Shown here piece after piece: positions 9,219 through 18,686 of a DNA stretch of 64,000 bases (position 1 is its first letter; every line of letters starts with the position of its first letter). Source of the stretch: an uncultured Pelagibacteraceae bacterium. Lineage in GTDB: Bacteria; Pseudomonadota; Alphaproteobacteria; Pelagibacterales; Pelagibacteraceae. Made by a program: the position numbers and the translations under genes. The stretch spans positions 1-64,000 of the forward strand of contig CACGYL010000002.1 in NCBI GenBank assembly GCA_902577285.1. Reading direction: 5' to 3'. A model generated the notes under the pieces. The model worked only from the letters and a program-made list of their open reading frames with translations, did no database searches and was not told where the DNA came from.

Positions 9219-10253
9219 TTATGCTACTTGTATGTTTGATTTTTTAAAGTATGGAATTACATTTTCACCAATTCTATGCATCGACTCTATTAAATCTTTT
9301 TGTGATTGGCCAAAACTTGAACTAAGAATAATCTCATCAACTCCAGCCTCGGCATAGACACTTAACTTATCAATCATCTCATTCAGAGGACAGATCAAAA
9401 GATTTTCTTTTAATTCATCTAAAGTTTGTTTTCTAGGCAAAGCTTCGATATTTCCTTCATTTACTTTACCAGGACCAGTAAACATATTATCAAACCGTTT
9501 GTAATATTCGTAAGCAAGTTTTGTTTTTTCTCTAGCTTCATTTTCATCTTTCGCTAAATAAGCCATACGTTGCATAGAAAGTTTTAGTAGTTTTCCCTCT
9601 TCTCCTAACTTTGCACAGCCTTCCTTAAACGCATTCACTCTACTTAATAAAAGATCTTTAGTACCTGACAATACTGTTGATTGAACATGAAATCCCCTTG
9701 ATGCTGCATCTTTAATACTTTCTAAATTCATAGCAGCTATCATCATTTGTACAGGATTACTTATTGGTCGAGGCATAATAGTAATTGGTTCAAAATCATA
9801 GAATTTACCTTTATATGAAACTTCTTTATTTTTTAACAATAATTGTAAAACCTCGAGTGACTCTATAAATTTTTCTTTTGATTTTTCTATGGGAGTTCCT
9901 AATCTTTGCATCTCCCAAGCAAAAGCACCTCTTCCAACACCTAAAATTAATCTGCCATCAGTTAAAATATCTGCTGTTGTGACTTCACCAGCATATGTTC
10001 TCATATCGTGAAGAGGTAAAACAACTATTCCAGTTGTGATTTTAATATTTTTTGTGATAGATGCAATTTTTACAGCCATCTGCAAAGGGGATGGCATCAT
10101 AAGTAAATTTATTAAATGATGTTCAGGAATTGATACTGTTGCATAACCAAGTTTCTCTGCAACAACACATTCTTCCAACATATTTTTAAAATGTTGTTTC
10201 GAACCAACATTTGTATCTGGCATGTAGCTCGTTAAGAAGTGGTTAAAGTCCAT
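9219..10253 (-). CDS. LLM class flavin-dependent oxidoreductase (bacterial luciferase-like monooxygenase)
   Basis: AEKLGYATVSIPEHH, KIASITKNIKITTGIVVLPLHDMRTYAGEVTTADILTDGRLILGVGRGAF. Confidence 0.92.
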   Translation of the reverse strand: MDFNHFLTSYMPDTNVGSKQHFKNMLEECVVAEKLGYATVSIPEHHLINLLMMPSPLQMAVKIASITKNIKITTGIVVLPLHDMRTYAGEVTTADILTDGRLILGVGRGAFAWEMQRLGTPIEKSKEKFIESLEVLQLLLKNKEVSYKGKFYDFEPITIMPRPISNPVQMMIAAMNLESIKDAASRGFHVQSTVLSGTKDLLLSRVNAFKEGCAKLGEEGKLLKLSMQRMAYLAKDENEAREKTKLAYEYYKRFDNMFTGPGKVNEGNIEALPRKQTLDELKENLLICPLNEMIDKLSVYAEAGVDEIILSSSFGQSQKDLIESMHRIGENVIPYFKKSNIQVA

Positions 10254-10289
10254 ATATTTAATTTACCATTTTAATTTTTTTTAAGATAT

Positions 10290-11234
10290 CTATTTTCTAA
10301 TTTTATTCTCATATTTTTTTCTAAATAGTTGTAAATTGACTAAATACTCATCTCTTATATTTGAAAGTCGATTAATTGATTTTCCTTTAGCTTGTTTTTT
10401 TGTACCTGAAATCAGCCTTTCTGAGAGTTTTTTTGACAATTTTGGCGCTTTAAGCTTAGTCCATGGAAGTTTTAGTGCTGGCCCAAATTGTTCTAACATA
10501 TGCTTCATTCCATCCTTTCCCCCTGCTAAATGGAAAGTTAAAAATGTTCCCATTAAAGAGTATCTTAGACCAGGACCATCCTCTATGGCTCTATCTAAAT
10601 CCTCAGTTGTAGCGTATCCTTCATTAATAATATGTAACGCCTCTCTCCATAAAGCTTCTTGAAGTCTATCAGATAAATAACCAGGTAATTCTTTTTTTAG
10701 AAGTATCGGATTCATTGAAATTGACTTATAAAATTTATTTGCATTTTTTAAAGATTTCTCACTAGTTTTTTTACTAGGAACTATTTCTACCAAAGGTAAC
10801 AAATATACAGGATTGAATGGATGGCCAATAATACCTCTCTGAATATTTTTACATTTTGAAAAAATCTTTGATGGCAACAATCCTGAAGAACTTGATGAAA
10901 TTAAAACATTTTTTTTGCAACTTTTAGAAATTTCCCTTATTAAAACAGTTTTTAAATTATAATTTTCTGGTGCACATTCTTGAATAAAATCAGCATCTTT
11001 AACTGCTTCTTCTAAAGATAGGAAAAATTTTAAATTATTTAAATTTATTTTTTTTTTGTTAAAAAGTTTTTTTACATATGGAAGTGCTCTTTTGATTTCG
11101 TTAATTAAAATTTTTTTTTGTTTAAGATTTTTATCATAAGCATAAACGATTTTATTATGTGCTAGAAATCTTATAATCCAACCTATTCCGATTACACCTG
11201 TCCCAACTACAGCAACTTTTTTAATATTTAACAT
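10290..11234 (-). CDS. 3-hydroxyacyl-CoA dehydrogenase family, probable L-carnitine 3-dehydrogenase
   Basis: VAVVGTGVIGIGWIIRFLAHN Rossmann motif, QECAPENYNLK, GHPFNPVYLLPLVEIVPSKKTS, GYLSDRLQEALWREALHIINEGYATTEDLDRAIEDGPGLRYSLMG; adjacent to the BKACE gene. Confidence 0.82.
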   Translation of the reverse strand: MLNIKKVAVVGTGVIGIGWIIRFLAHNKIVYAYDKNLKQKKILINEIKRALPYVKKLFNKKKINLNNLKFFLSLEEAVKDADFIQECAPENYNLKTVLIREISKSCKKNVLISSSSSGLLPSKIFSKCKNIQRGIIGHPFNPVYLLPLVEIVPSKKTSEKSLKNANKFYKSISMNPILLKKELPGYLSDRLQEALWREALHIINEGYATTEDLDRAIEDGPGLRYSLMGTFLTFHLAGGKDGMKHMLEQFGPALKLPWTKLKAPKLSKKLSERLISGTKKQAKGKSINRLSNIRDEYLVNLQLFRKKYENKIRK

Positions 11235-12121
11235 TACTTGTGTTTAACAAGCTTAAGTTTTGTCCTAGTTTCCTCTGCTGTCATTATTGATGCTCCAAGA
11301 TCTGTAACTATCCTTATTGCTTTCTCTACTAATTGAGCATTTGTTGCTAGTTTGCCTTTTGATAAATATAAGTTATCCTCCAAACCTACTCTTGGGTTTC
11401 CTCCCATAACAACTGTTTGAGCTACAAATGGCATTTCGTTTTTTGAAATTGCAAAACCTGACCACACTCCTTCTTTAGGCATTATGTCTTTCATGGCTTG
11501 CATTGCTAATGGGGTAGCAGGAGCTCCCCAAGGAATACCTAAACACATTTGAAACATTGGTGGATCATCAAGTAAACCTTCTTTGTACAATTGCGATCCA
11601 AACCACATATTTCCTAAATCAAATGCCTCTATTTCTGGTTTAACTTTAATTTCTTGTAATTTTTTTGCAGCCTTTCTCAAATCATTTGGTGTATTAACTG
11701 TAATTACAGAACCGTCTCCAAAATTTAATGTACCAGCATCTAAAGTACAAATTTCGGGTAAAAATTGTTCTGCATTAGCTATTCTTTCCATTACATTTGC
11801 CATATCAGTCATTGGACCAAACTCTAGTGGATTTTTACCTTGACCAATGTCTAAATCTCCACCCATCCCAGTTGTTAAATTTAAAATGACATCTGTTTCG
11901 CTTGATCTAATTCTATCTACTACTTCTTTATATAATTCCAGTCTTCTGCTTGGCGTACCGTCCTCTTCTCTTACATGAATATGAGCTATTGCAGCTCCTG
12001 CCTTTGCTGCTTCTATTGCGGATTTAGCTATTTGCTCAGGAGTTTTTGGTAAATCAGGATGTTTGCTTGCAGTATCTCCAGACCCAGTAACTGCGCATGA
12101 GATAAAAACGTTATTGTTCAT
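11234..12121 (-). CDS. BKACE/DUF849 family beta-keto acid cleavage enzyme (candidate dehydrocarnitine cleavage)
   Basis: FISCAVTGSGDTASKHPDLPKTPEQIAKSAIEAAKAGAAIAHIHVREEDGTPSRRLELYKEVVDRIR is the DUF849 N-terminus; overlaps the dehydrogenase start by 1 nt. Confidence 0.88.
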   Translation of the reverse strand: MNNNVFISCAVTGSGDTASKHPDLPKTPEQIAKSAIEAAKAGAAIAHIHVREEDGTPSRRLELYKEVVDRIRSSETDVILNLTTGMGGDLDIGQGKNPLEFGPMTDMANVMERIANAEQFLPEICTLDAGTLNFGDGSVITVNTPNDLRKAAKKLQEIKVKPEIEAFDLGNMWFGSQLYKEGLLDDPPMFQMCLGIPWGAPATPLAMQAMKDIMPKEGVWSGFAISKNEMPFVAQTVVMGGNPRVGLEDNLYLSKGKLATNAQLVEKAIRIVTDLGASIMTAEETRTKLKLVKHK

Positions 12122-12156
12122 AATTTATTTTTCAACTATATTTTAAATTCATACAA

Positions 12157-12882
12157 ATGGAAATATCTGAATTACAGAAAGAATTAGCTGCTACTTTTAG
12201 ATGGACAGCAAGACTAAATATGCACGAGGGTGTTGCAAACCATTTTAGTGCATGCGTCCCTGACTCCTCTGATTTTTACGTAAATAAGGCAGGCATTCAT
12301 TTTAGTAATATGAAGGCAAGTGATTTAATTTTGGTAACTAAAGAAAATAAGGAAGAACTAAAAAATAAACCAGACATAATTGATCCAACAGCTCTATATA
12401 TACATAGCGCGATACATGAAAAAGCACCACATGCAAGATGCATTTTTCATGTTCACTCAAAATATGCAACCGCCCTCTCCACTCTTAAAGATCCTGTTAT
12501 GAAACCTATCGATCAAAATACAATGATGTTTTACAATAGAGTATCTGCATTCAAAGAATTTGGAGGTCTAGGTCTAGAAGAAGAGTCTATTAAGATGGCA
12601 AATGCTTTAGGAAACAAACAACACATGTTACTTGCAAATCATGGAATTTTAACCACAGGAAGAACAGTGGCTGAAGGTTTTAACTCTCTTTATTATTTTG
12701 AGAGAGCAGCAGAAACATATCTTACAGCTCTATCAACAAACCAGGAACTTAATGTTGTAAGCCATGAAATTGCAGAAAAAACTGCAGAGGAACATGAAAA
12801 TTTTCCCACAGATTTCGCAAATTTATTTTTATCTCAAATAAGGATCATTTTAGATAAAGAAGAGCCAGATTATAAAAATTAA
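12157..12882 (+). CDS. Class II aldolase/adducin family protein
   Basis: LAATFRWTARLNMHEGVANHFSACVP..., HSAIHEKAPHARCIFHVHSKYATALS, LLANHGILTTGRTVAEGF metal-binding His pattern. Confidence 0.9.
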   Translation: MEISELQKELAATFRWTARLNMHEGVANHFSACVPDSSDFYVNKAGIHFSNMKASDLILVTKENKEELKNKPDIIDPTALYIHSAIHEKAPHARCIFHVHSKYATALSTLKDPVMKPIDQNTMMFYNRVSAFKEFGGLGLEEESIKMANALGNKQHMLLANHGILTTGRTVAEGFNSLYYFERAAETYLTALSTNQELNVVSHEIAEKTAEEHENFPTDFANLFLSQIRIILDKEEPDYKN

Positions 12883-12883
12883 G

Positions 12884-13744
12884 ATGGACTTAGATAAATT
12901 AAAAGTAAGAAGAAGTTTTATATTTACACCGGGGCTTCACCCTGAAATGTTTCCAAAAGCGATTGCATCAGGTGCTGATATGGTTTGTATTGAATTAGAA
13001 GATGGGATAGCAATAAATGACAAAGAACAAGCACGAAAAAATACTATAGAAGCTCTTAAAACGCTCGAAGTTAAAAATGATGTAGAACTGGTTGTGAGGT
13101 TTAATAATCAAAGAACTAAATTTGGTCTTTTAGATCTAGAAGCTTTTATCTCAAGCAAAGTAAATCTAAAGGCTATTATGTTACCAAAAGTTAAAACACC
13201 AGATGAAATAACATTTATAGACGATCTACTTACAGACTGTAATTTAGATACCGATCTTCATGTTATTATGGAAACAAATGAAGCTTTAGAAAATATTTAT
13301 AATATTGCTCATGCTAGCAAGAGAATAGTAGCTTTGTATTTTGGTGGAGTTGATATGGCAGCAGAACTTAGAGTTGAAAATAAATGGGAAAATCTAGTTC
13401 ATGCAAGATCAAAGTTGGTTCATGCAGGAGCTAGTGTCGGTGTAGATGTTATAGATGTGCCTTATTTAGATTTAGAAAACATGGATGGAATGAGAAAAGA
13501 AGCCGAACAAGTTAGAAATCTTGGATTTACTGGAAAAGGCTCTATTCATCCAAAACAAATTCAAATTTTAAATGAGGTATTTACACCTCCAAAAGATGAA
13601 ATTACTAAGGCAAAAAAAATATTAGAGGAATTTAATAACTCAAATACAGGTTTAGTAGTTATAGATGGAAAACTAATTGAAAAACCTGTCCTAAGAGAAA
13701 TGAAAAGAAAAATACTAATAGCTGATAAAATTAATAAAAGTTAA
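12884..13744 (+). CDS. HpcH/HpaI aldolase/citrate lyase beta (CitE-like) family protein
   Basis: RRSFIFTPGLHPEMFPKAIASGADMVCIELEDGIAINDKEQAR, LKAIMLPKVKTPDEI, GFTGKGSIHPKQI. Confidence 0.92.
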   Translation: MDLDKLKVRRSFIFTPGLHPEMFPKAIASGADMVCIELEDGIAINDKEQARKNTIEALKTLEVKNDVELVVRFNNQRTKFGLLDLEAFISSKVNLKAIMLPKVKTPDEITFIDDLLTDCNLDTDLHVIMETNEALENIYNIAHASKRIVALYFGGVDMAAELRVENKWENLVHARSKLVHAGASVGVDVIDVPYLDLENMDGMRKEAEQVRNLGFTGKGSIHPKQIQILNEVFTPPKDEITKAKKILEEFNNSNTGLVVIDGKLIEKPVLREMKRKILIADKINKS

Positions 13745-13746
13745 AA

Positions 13747-14214
13747 ATGTCATATCATCTTGCAACCAGAAAAATAATCAAAGAGTGGACAGATTATAAT
13801 GAACATATGAATATGGCTTATTATATCTTAATCTTTGATCAAGCATGGGAAACAATGCTTAATAAATTTCAAATGGGTGGCGAAAATGCAAAATCAAATC
13901 TGAGAAGCACTATGGTTGTTGAAACCAGAACCACTTACGATAATGAAGTTAAAGAAAATCAAGAAGTAGAGGTATATTGCACACATTTTGATCATGACAA
14001 AAAAAGATTACATTTAAAATGCGAGATGTATGAAAAGGAGACTAAAACTCTTGCTGCCACTATGGAGAGTTTATCCCTTTATATTGACTTGGGAAAAAGA
14101 AAGGTTACTGAATTCGAGGAAGATAAGCTAAAAATAATGGGTGAATTTATTAATGAAAATAAACCAAGTTTTAAGTCTGAAAATTTAGAATTATCTGGTA
14201 GGTTAAAAAAATAA
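13747..14214 (+). CDS. Hotdog-fold acyl-CoA thioesterase (candidate betainyl-CoA thioesterase)
   Basis: EWTDYNEHMNMAYYILIFDQAWETML matches the 4-hydroxybenzoyl-CoA-thioesterase-like motif; same cluster as carnitine-type enzymes. Confidence 0.75.
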   Translation: MSYHLATRKIIKEWTDYNEHMNMAYYILIFDQAWETMLNKFQMGGENAKSNLRSTMVVETRTTYDNEVKENQEVEVYCTHFDHDKKRLHLKCEMYEKETKTLAATMESLSLYIDLGKRKVTEFEEDKLKIMGEFINENKPSFKSENLELSGRLKK

Positions 14215-14217
14215 ACA

Positions 14218-15045
14218 ATGGAAATTAAATTAATATCAGGGGCATTAGGTGCAGAAGTAAATGGCATCGATTTAAAAGATAGCTCTTTAGAAAATTGGAA
14301 GAAGATAAATAATCTATTATTAGAACACAAAGCTCTTTTCTTTAGAGATCAAGATATTACATCGGAAGAACAGATTAATTTAGCAAAACATTTTGGTCCA
14401 TTAGAAAGACACATTTATGTTAAAGGAAGAAAAGATTATCCTGAAATATTAAGAATAATCAAAGCTCCGGAAGAAAAGAGACAATGGGGTGAAACTTGGC
14501 ATACTGATGTAAGCTATAATCCTAAACCAACAAAAGTAATTATCTTAAGATCAATTAAAGTTCCACCAGTTGGTGGAGATACAATGTTTTCTAATATGGA
14601 AATCGCTTACGATACATTAAGCGACAAAATTAAAGATAAGGTTAATGATAAGAGAGCCATTCATAGCTCTTTAGGAGCAGCAGCATTTGTTGATGCATAT
14701 AAGGAAATGGAAGGTAATGGTAATCTAGATGAATATTCAAATTCCCATCCAGTAGTTAGAACTCATCCTGAAACAGGAAAAAAAATTTTGTATGTAAATT
14801 CAATGTATACAAAAAGAATTTTAGATTTAGATGAAAATGAAAGTTCAGATATTTTAAATGAAATATTTTTACATCAAGAAAGACTTGATTTTACATGCAG
14901 GTTTAAATGGACTGAAAATGCTGTAGCAATTTGGGACAATAGAAGCACCCTTCACCAAGGTTTGACTGATTTTTTTCCTGGCAGAGGATTGGGCCATGAA
15001 AGAGTTATGGACAGGATTGCAGTCGAGGGTGATCATCCAAACTAA
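14218..15045 (+). CDS. TauD/TfdA family Fe(II)/2OG dioxygenase
   Basis: HKALFFRDQDITSEEQINLAKHFGPLERH, WHTDVSYNPKPTKVIILRSIKVPPVGGDTMFSNM, WDNRSTLHQGLTDFFPGRGLGHERVMDRIAVEGD. Confidence 0.93.
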   Translation: MEIKLISGALGAEVNGIDLKDSSLENWKKINNLLLEHKALFFRDQDITSEEQINLAKHFGPLERHIYVKGRKDYPEILRIIKAPEEKRQWGETWHTDVSYNPKPTKVIILRSIKVPPVGGDTMFSNMEIAYDTLSDKIKDKVNDKRAIHSSLGAAAFVDAYKEMEGNGNLDEYSNSHPVVRTHPETGKKILYVNSMYTKRILDLDENESSDILNEIFLHQERLDFTCRFKWTENAVAIWDNRSTLHQGLTDFFPGRGLGHERVMDRIAVEGDHPN

Positions 15046-16632
15046 ATGCAAGTTTTCGATTATCTCATAGTTGGTGCTGGTTCAGCTGGATGTGTAGTAG
15101 CTAACAGATTATCTGAGAATGCTAAAAATTCTGTAGCTATTTTTGAGGCAGGTGGATCAAGTGATATTTGGAAGGTTAAAATGCCATTAGCTCTTCTATA
15201 TACAATGCATGACCCCAAATATAATTGGAAATATTATTCAGAACCTGAACCATATTTAAACAATAGACGTGTTTTTTGCCCTAGAGGAAAAATGATTGGA
15301 GGATGCTCATCTCACAATGGGATGGTTTTTGTAAGAGGTAATAGAGATGACTACACCAGATGGGAAAATTTTGGTTTAGATAACTGGTCTTATGATAAAG
15401 TTCTTCCTTATTTTAAGAAGATTGAAACTTGGTCTGAAGGTGAAAATCAATACAGAGGTTCATTGGGACCCCTTCCAGTAAATTTATCTAAAAATTCAAA
15501 TCCATTATTTAAAGCATTTATTGATGCTGCAGCTGAAGCAGGTCACAAAACAAATATAGATATGAATGGTGAGGAACAAGAAGGTTTTGGCATGTTTGAT
15601 ACTACAATGCATCAAGGCGAGAGAGCTGGAGTTGCCAAGTATTATTTAAACCCTGTTAAAAATAGAAAAAATTTAAATATTTTAAAAAACTCATTTGTAG
15701 AAAAAATACTATTTGAGGGAAAAAAAGCAGTTGGTCTTCAAGTAAAAATAAATAACAAGGTTGAAAAGATTTATGCAAATAAGGAAGTCATTTTGAGTGG
15801 AGGATCTATAAATTCTCCACAATTATTAATGTTATCTGGTATAGGCGACGAAAACCATCTTAGAGATAATGGTATTGAAGTTATTTATCACTCAAAGGGT
15901 GTTGGAAAAAATTTACAAGATCATCTTGAAACTTATATACAACAAAAATGTAAAACTCCTAATACACTTTACACATACACAAAATTAATACCTAAAATTT
16001 TAGCAGGTATGCAATGGTTTATGTTTAAATCTGGACCCTGCTCAAAATCATTTTTAGAGGCTGGTGGTTTTGCAAAGTCATCGCCTGATAGAAAAGTTGC
16101 TAATATTCAATTTCATTTTTTTCCATCATTTGTGATAAATCATGGCCTAGAAGAACCTGACACACATGGTTATCAATTACATGCAAGTCCAAATCATCCA
16201 AAAAGTAGAGGTGAAATAACACTAAATTCCTCAGATCCATACGATTATCCTAAAATTTTATTTAACTATTTAAAAGAAGAAGAGGATCTTAAACAAACAA
16301 GAGAGTGTATTCATGTTGCAAGAAAAATTCTATCTCAGCCAGCTTTAGCAGAGCATGCTGGTGATGAAGTTGGGCCAGGTTTTGATGCACAGTCAGATGA
16401 TGAATTAAATGAATATATTAAATCTAAAGCAGACACTGCGTATCATCCTTGTGGAACATGCAAAATGGGAGTTGATGATATGGCAGTAGTAGACCAGGAT
16501 TTGAAGGTAAATGGAATTGGAAATTTAAGAGTGATTGATGCATCAGTGATACCTGAAATACCAAGTGCAAACCTAAATGCTCCTACACTTATGATTGCCG
16601 AAAAAGGCTCAGAGGCAATTTTAAATAATTAA
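15046..16632 (+). CDS. GMC family oxidoreductase (choline dehydrogenase-like, FAD)
   Basis: DYLIVGAGSAGCVVANRLSEN, GKMIGGCSSHNGMVFVRG, GGSINSPQLLMLSGIG, CGTCKMG, SANLNAPTLMIAEKGSEAI. Confidence 0.93.
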   Translation: MQVFDYLIVGAGSAGCVVANRLSENAKNSVAIFEAGGSSDIWKVKMPLALLYTMHDPKYNWKYYSEPEPYLNNRRVFCPRGKMIGGCSSHNGMVFVRGNRDDYTRWENFGLDNWSYDKVLPYFKKIETWSEGENQYRGSLGPLPVNLSKNSNPLFKAFIDAAAEAGHKTNIDMNGEEQEGFGMFDTTMHQGERAGVAKYYLNPVKNRKNLNILKNSFVEKILFEGKKAVGLQVKINNKVEKIYANKEVILSGGSINSPQLLMLSGIGDENHLRDNGIEVIYHSKGVGKNLQDHLETYIQQKCKTPNTLYTYTKLIPKILAGMQWFMFKSGPCSKSFLEAGGFAKSSPDRKVANIQFHFFPSFVINHGLEEPDTHGYQLHASPNHPKSRGEITLNSSDPYDYPKILFNYLKEEEDLKQTRECIHVARKILSQPALAEHAGDEVGPGFDAQSDDELNEYIKSKADTAYHPCGTCKMGVDDMAVVDQDLKVNGIGNLRVIDASVIPEIPSANLNAPTLMIAEKGSEAILNN

Positions 16633-16651
16633 TATTATTATCATTACTGAT

Positions 16652-17617
16652 TTGATAAGGTGTCTCATGGATACAAACCAAAATACCAGAGGTATTTTTT
16701 TTATAATGACTGGTATGGCCTTTTTTTCAATACAAGACTCTTTAATTAAATTTATTTTTGAGGATATTGCCTTATTCGAGCTTTATTTTGGAAGAACCCT
16801 TATACAATCAGTATTTTTGTTATCCTTTGTTTTAATAACTAAAAAAACAATATCTTTAAAAACACATTACCCATTATTAACATTAATAAGAGTTATATGT
16901 TTTTTCTTTGGTTTTAGTTTTTTTTATATTTCGCTGACTTTTATGACGCTTGCTATGACAAGCGCACTATTTTTCTCCTGCCCGTTCTTTATGTCTATGT
17001 TTGCTAAATTTTTCTTAAAAGAAAAAATTGGAATTAGAAGATGGAGTGCAATTGTAGTTGGGTTTGTTGGAGTATTGATTGTTTTAAATCCATCTTTGGA
17101 TGATTTTAATTTCTTTAAATTAGCACCTGTAGCATGTGCCCTTTGCTATTCAATCTCGATGACAATAACAAAATATACATCTGATAAAGATAGTATTTAT
17201 ACCCAAATGACTTGGCTTTATATTTTTGCATTATTTGCAAGTTTGGTAATATTTTTTGTTAGTGGCGATGGAAAATTTAACACTTTTACAGATCCAACTT
17301 TACAATTTATTGTGAGAGAATGGTTTACAAATCCATCTGATGCTTGGCCTTATGTTTTAATAATGGGGATAGTTGCATCGATTTCGTTTTTTTGTGTATT
17401 TACTGCTTATAGTATTGCCTCACCATCAGTTGTTTCATTATTTGAGTATTCATACATAGTGTTTGCTATGGTAGCTGGTTATATATTATTTGAAACAATA
17501 CCAGTACCAAGAACTTTTCTAGGTGCATCAATAATTATTGGTGCTGGCGTGTATATTTATTTTAGAGAAAAAGTCCGAGGACAAATGATTGCCACAGATA
17601 CACCAGCGAATAGATGA
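16652..17617 (+). CDS. DMT family (EamA) transporter
   Basis: Ten hydrophobic segments; IFFIMTGMAFFSIQDSLIKFIFEDI, LAMTSALFFSCPFFMSMFAKFFLKEKIGIRRWSAIVVGFVGVLIVLNP. True start may be the internal ATG (MDTNQNTRG). Confidence 0.9.
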   Translation: MIRCLMDTNQNTRGIFFIMTGMAFFSIQDSLIKFIFEDIALFELYFGRTLIQSVFLLSFVLITKKTISLKTHYPLLTLIRVICFFFGFSFFYISLTFMTLAMTSALFFSCPFFMSMFAKFFLKEKIGIRRWSAIVVGFVGVLIVLNPSLDDFNFFKLAPVACALCYSISMTITKYTSDKDSIYTQMTWLYIFALFASLVIFFVSGDGKFNTFTDPTLQFIVREWFTNPSDAWPYVLIMGIVASISFFCVFTAYSIASPSVVSLFEYSYIVFAMVAGYILFETIPVPRTFLGASIIIGAGVYIYFREKVRGQMIATDTPANR

Positions 17618-18585
17618 TAAGAAAAAATTATATTCCAACAATAAATATAAATCCTATTCTAAAAAATAATTTCAATTCAAAAGCAACATTAAAAATTACA
17701 AGGGAAATTGAAAAAGCTTGTGTTGAGGTTGGTTTTTTTCAAATAGTCGGTCATGGAATAAAATTAAAAAAAATAAATAAAGTATGCAAAATCGGAGAAA
17801 ATTTTTTTAAATCAAATAAGTACAATAAATTTAAATTGGCTCCAAAGAAATGGAATAAAACGAGTAAAAATATTTATCGAGGATATTTTCCAAATGATGT
17901 TAATGGAAAAGAAGGATTAGACTTAGGTGACTTAAAAGTAACAAAGGATTTTTCAAAAAAAACTAGAAATCAATACATCGAGCATTTAAGTATAGAGAGG
18001 TCATTTAATAAGCAATCTATTGCAAAACTAGCAGATTATTTTGAAAATTTATTTAATTTAAGCGAAACTCTTTTTAAAAGTATTATAAAACTTTATAAAA
18101 AAGACCCCAATTTATCTAAAAAAGCCTTTTCGAGATTAAAAACACTTAGCACTTTAAGATTTAATTATTACCCAAATCAATCTAAACCAGTTGAAATATC
18201 AAAACAAGATGGGGTCGCACTTGGATGCGAAACACATGTTGATAGTGGTGTTTTCACAGTTTTATATCAAAATAAAAAAGGAGGTCTTCAAGTTCAAAAC
18301 CGGAAAACAAAAAAATGGCATAATGTTCCTTTCAATAAAAATGCCTTGGTAGTGAATACAGGTAGAGCGCTAGAATATTTAAGCAAAGGTAAGTTTAAAG
18401 CAACAAATCATAGGGTATTGTGGAATAAGCAAAAAAGGCTCTCTATTCCTTTCTTTTTTGAGCCTTCTTATGACTTTAAAATGAATCTTTCCTTTTTAAA
18501 TAAGCGAAGATTTAGTAACGGTGGCATCAGATATGATAAATTTCTAAATAAGTCTTTAAAAAAATTCGTTGAATATCAAAGATAA
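17614..18585 (+). CDS. Isopenicillin N synthase-like 2OG-Fe(II) oxygenase
   Basis: VEVGFFQIVGHGI, TLRFNYYPNQ, CETHVDSGVFTVLYQNKKGGLQVQNRKTKKWHNVPFNKNALVVNTGRALEYLSKGKFKATNHRV. Confidence 0.93.
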   Translation: MIRKNYIPTININPILKNNFNSKATLKITREIEKACVEVGFFQIVGHGIKLKKINKVCKIGENFFKSNKYNKFKLAPKKWNKTSKNIYRGYFPNDVNGKEGLDLGDLKVTKDFSKKTRNQYIEHLSIERSFNKQSIAKLADYFENLFNLSETLFKSIIKLYKKDPNLSKKAFSRLKTLSTLRFNYYPNQSKPVEISKQDGVALGCETHVDSGVFTVLYQNKKGGLQVQNRKTKKWHNVPFNKNALVVNTGRALEYLSKGKFKATNHRVLWNKQKRLSIPFFFEPSYDFKMNLSFLNKRRFSNGGIRYDKFLNKSLKKFVEYQR

Positions 18586-18607
18586 GAATAATAATATTGT
18601 TATATAA

Positions 18608-18686
18608 AGCGATACATAACTCGTCGTAAAATCTTATACGAAAGTGGGATCGGTCGTCTTTAAATTAATTTTTAAAGGAGGCTTTA
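18608..18686 (+). promoter_or_regulatory. Candidate structured 5' leader with an SD-proximal hairpin
   Basis: TCGTA-AAATCTTA-TACGA stem-loop (18624-18641); CTTTAAA-TTAATT-TTTAAAG hairpin (18658-18677) whose 3' arm overlaps the strong SD AAAGGAGG (18674-18681) before ATG 18687; possible outer CGAT/ATCG pairing (18610-13/18649-52). Confidence 0.4.
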
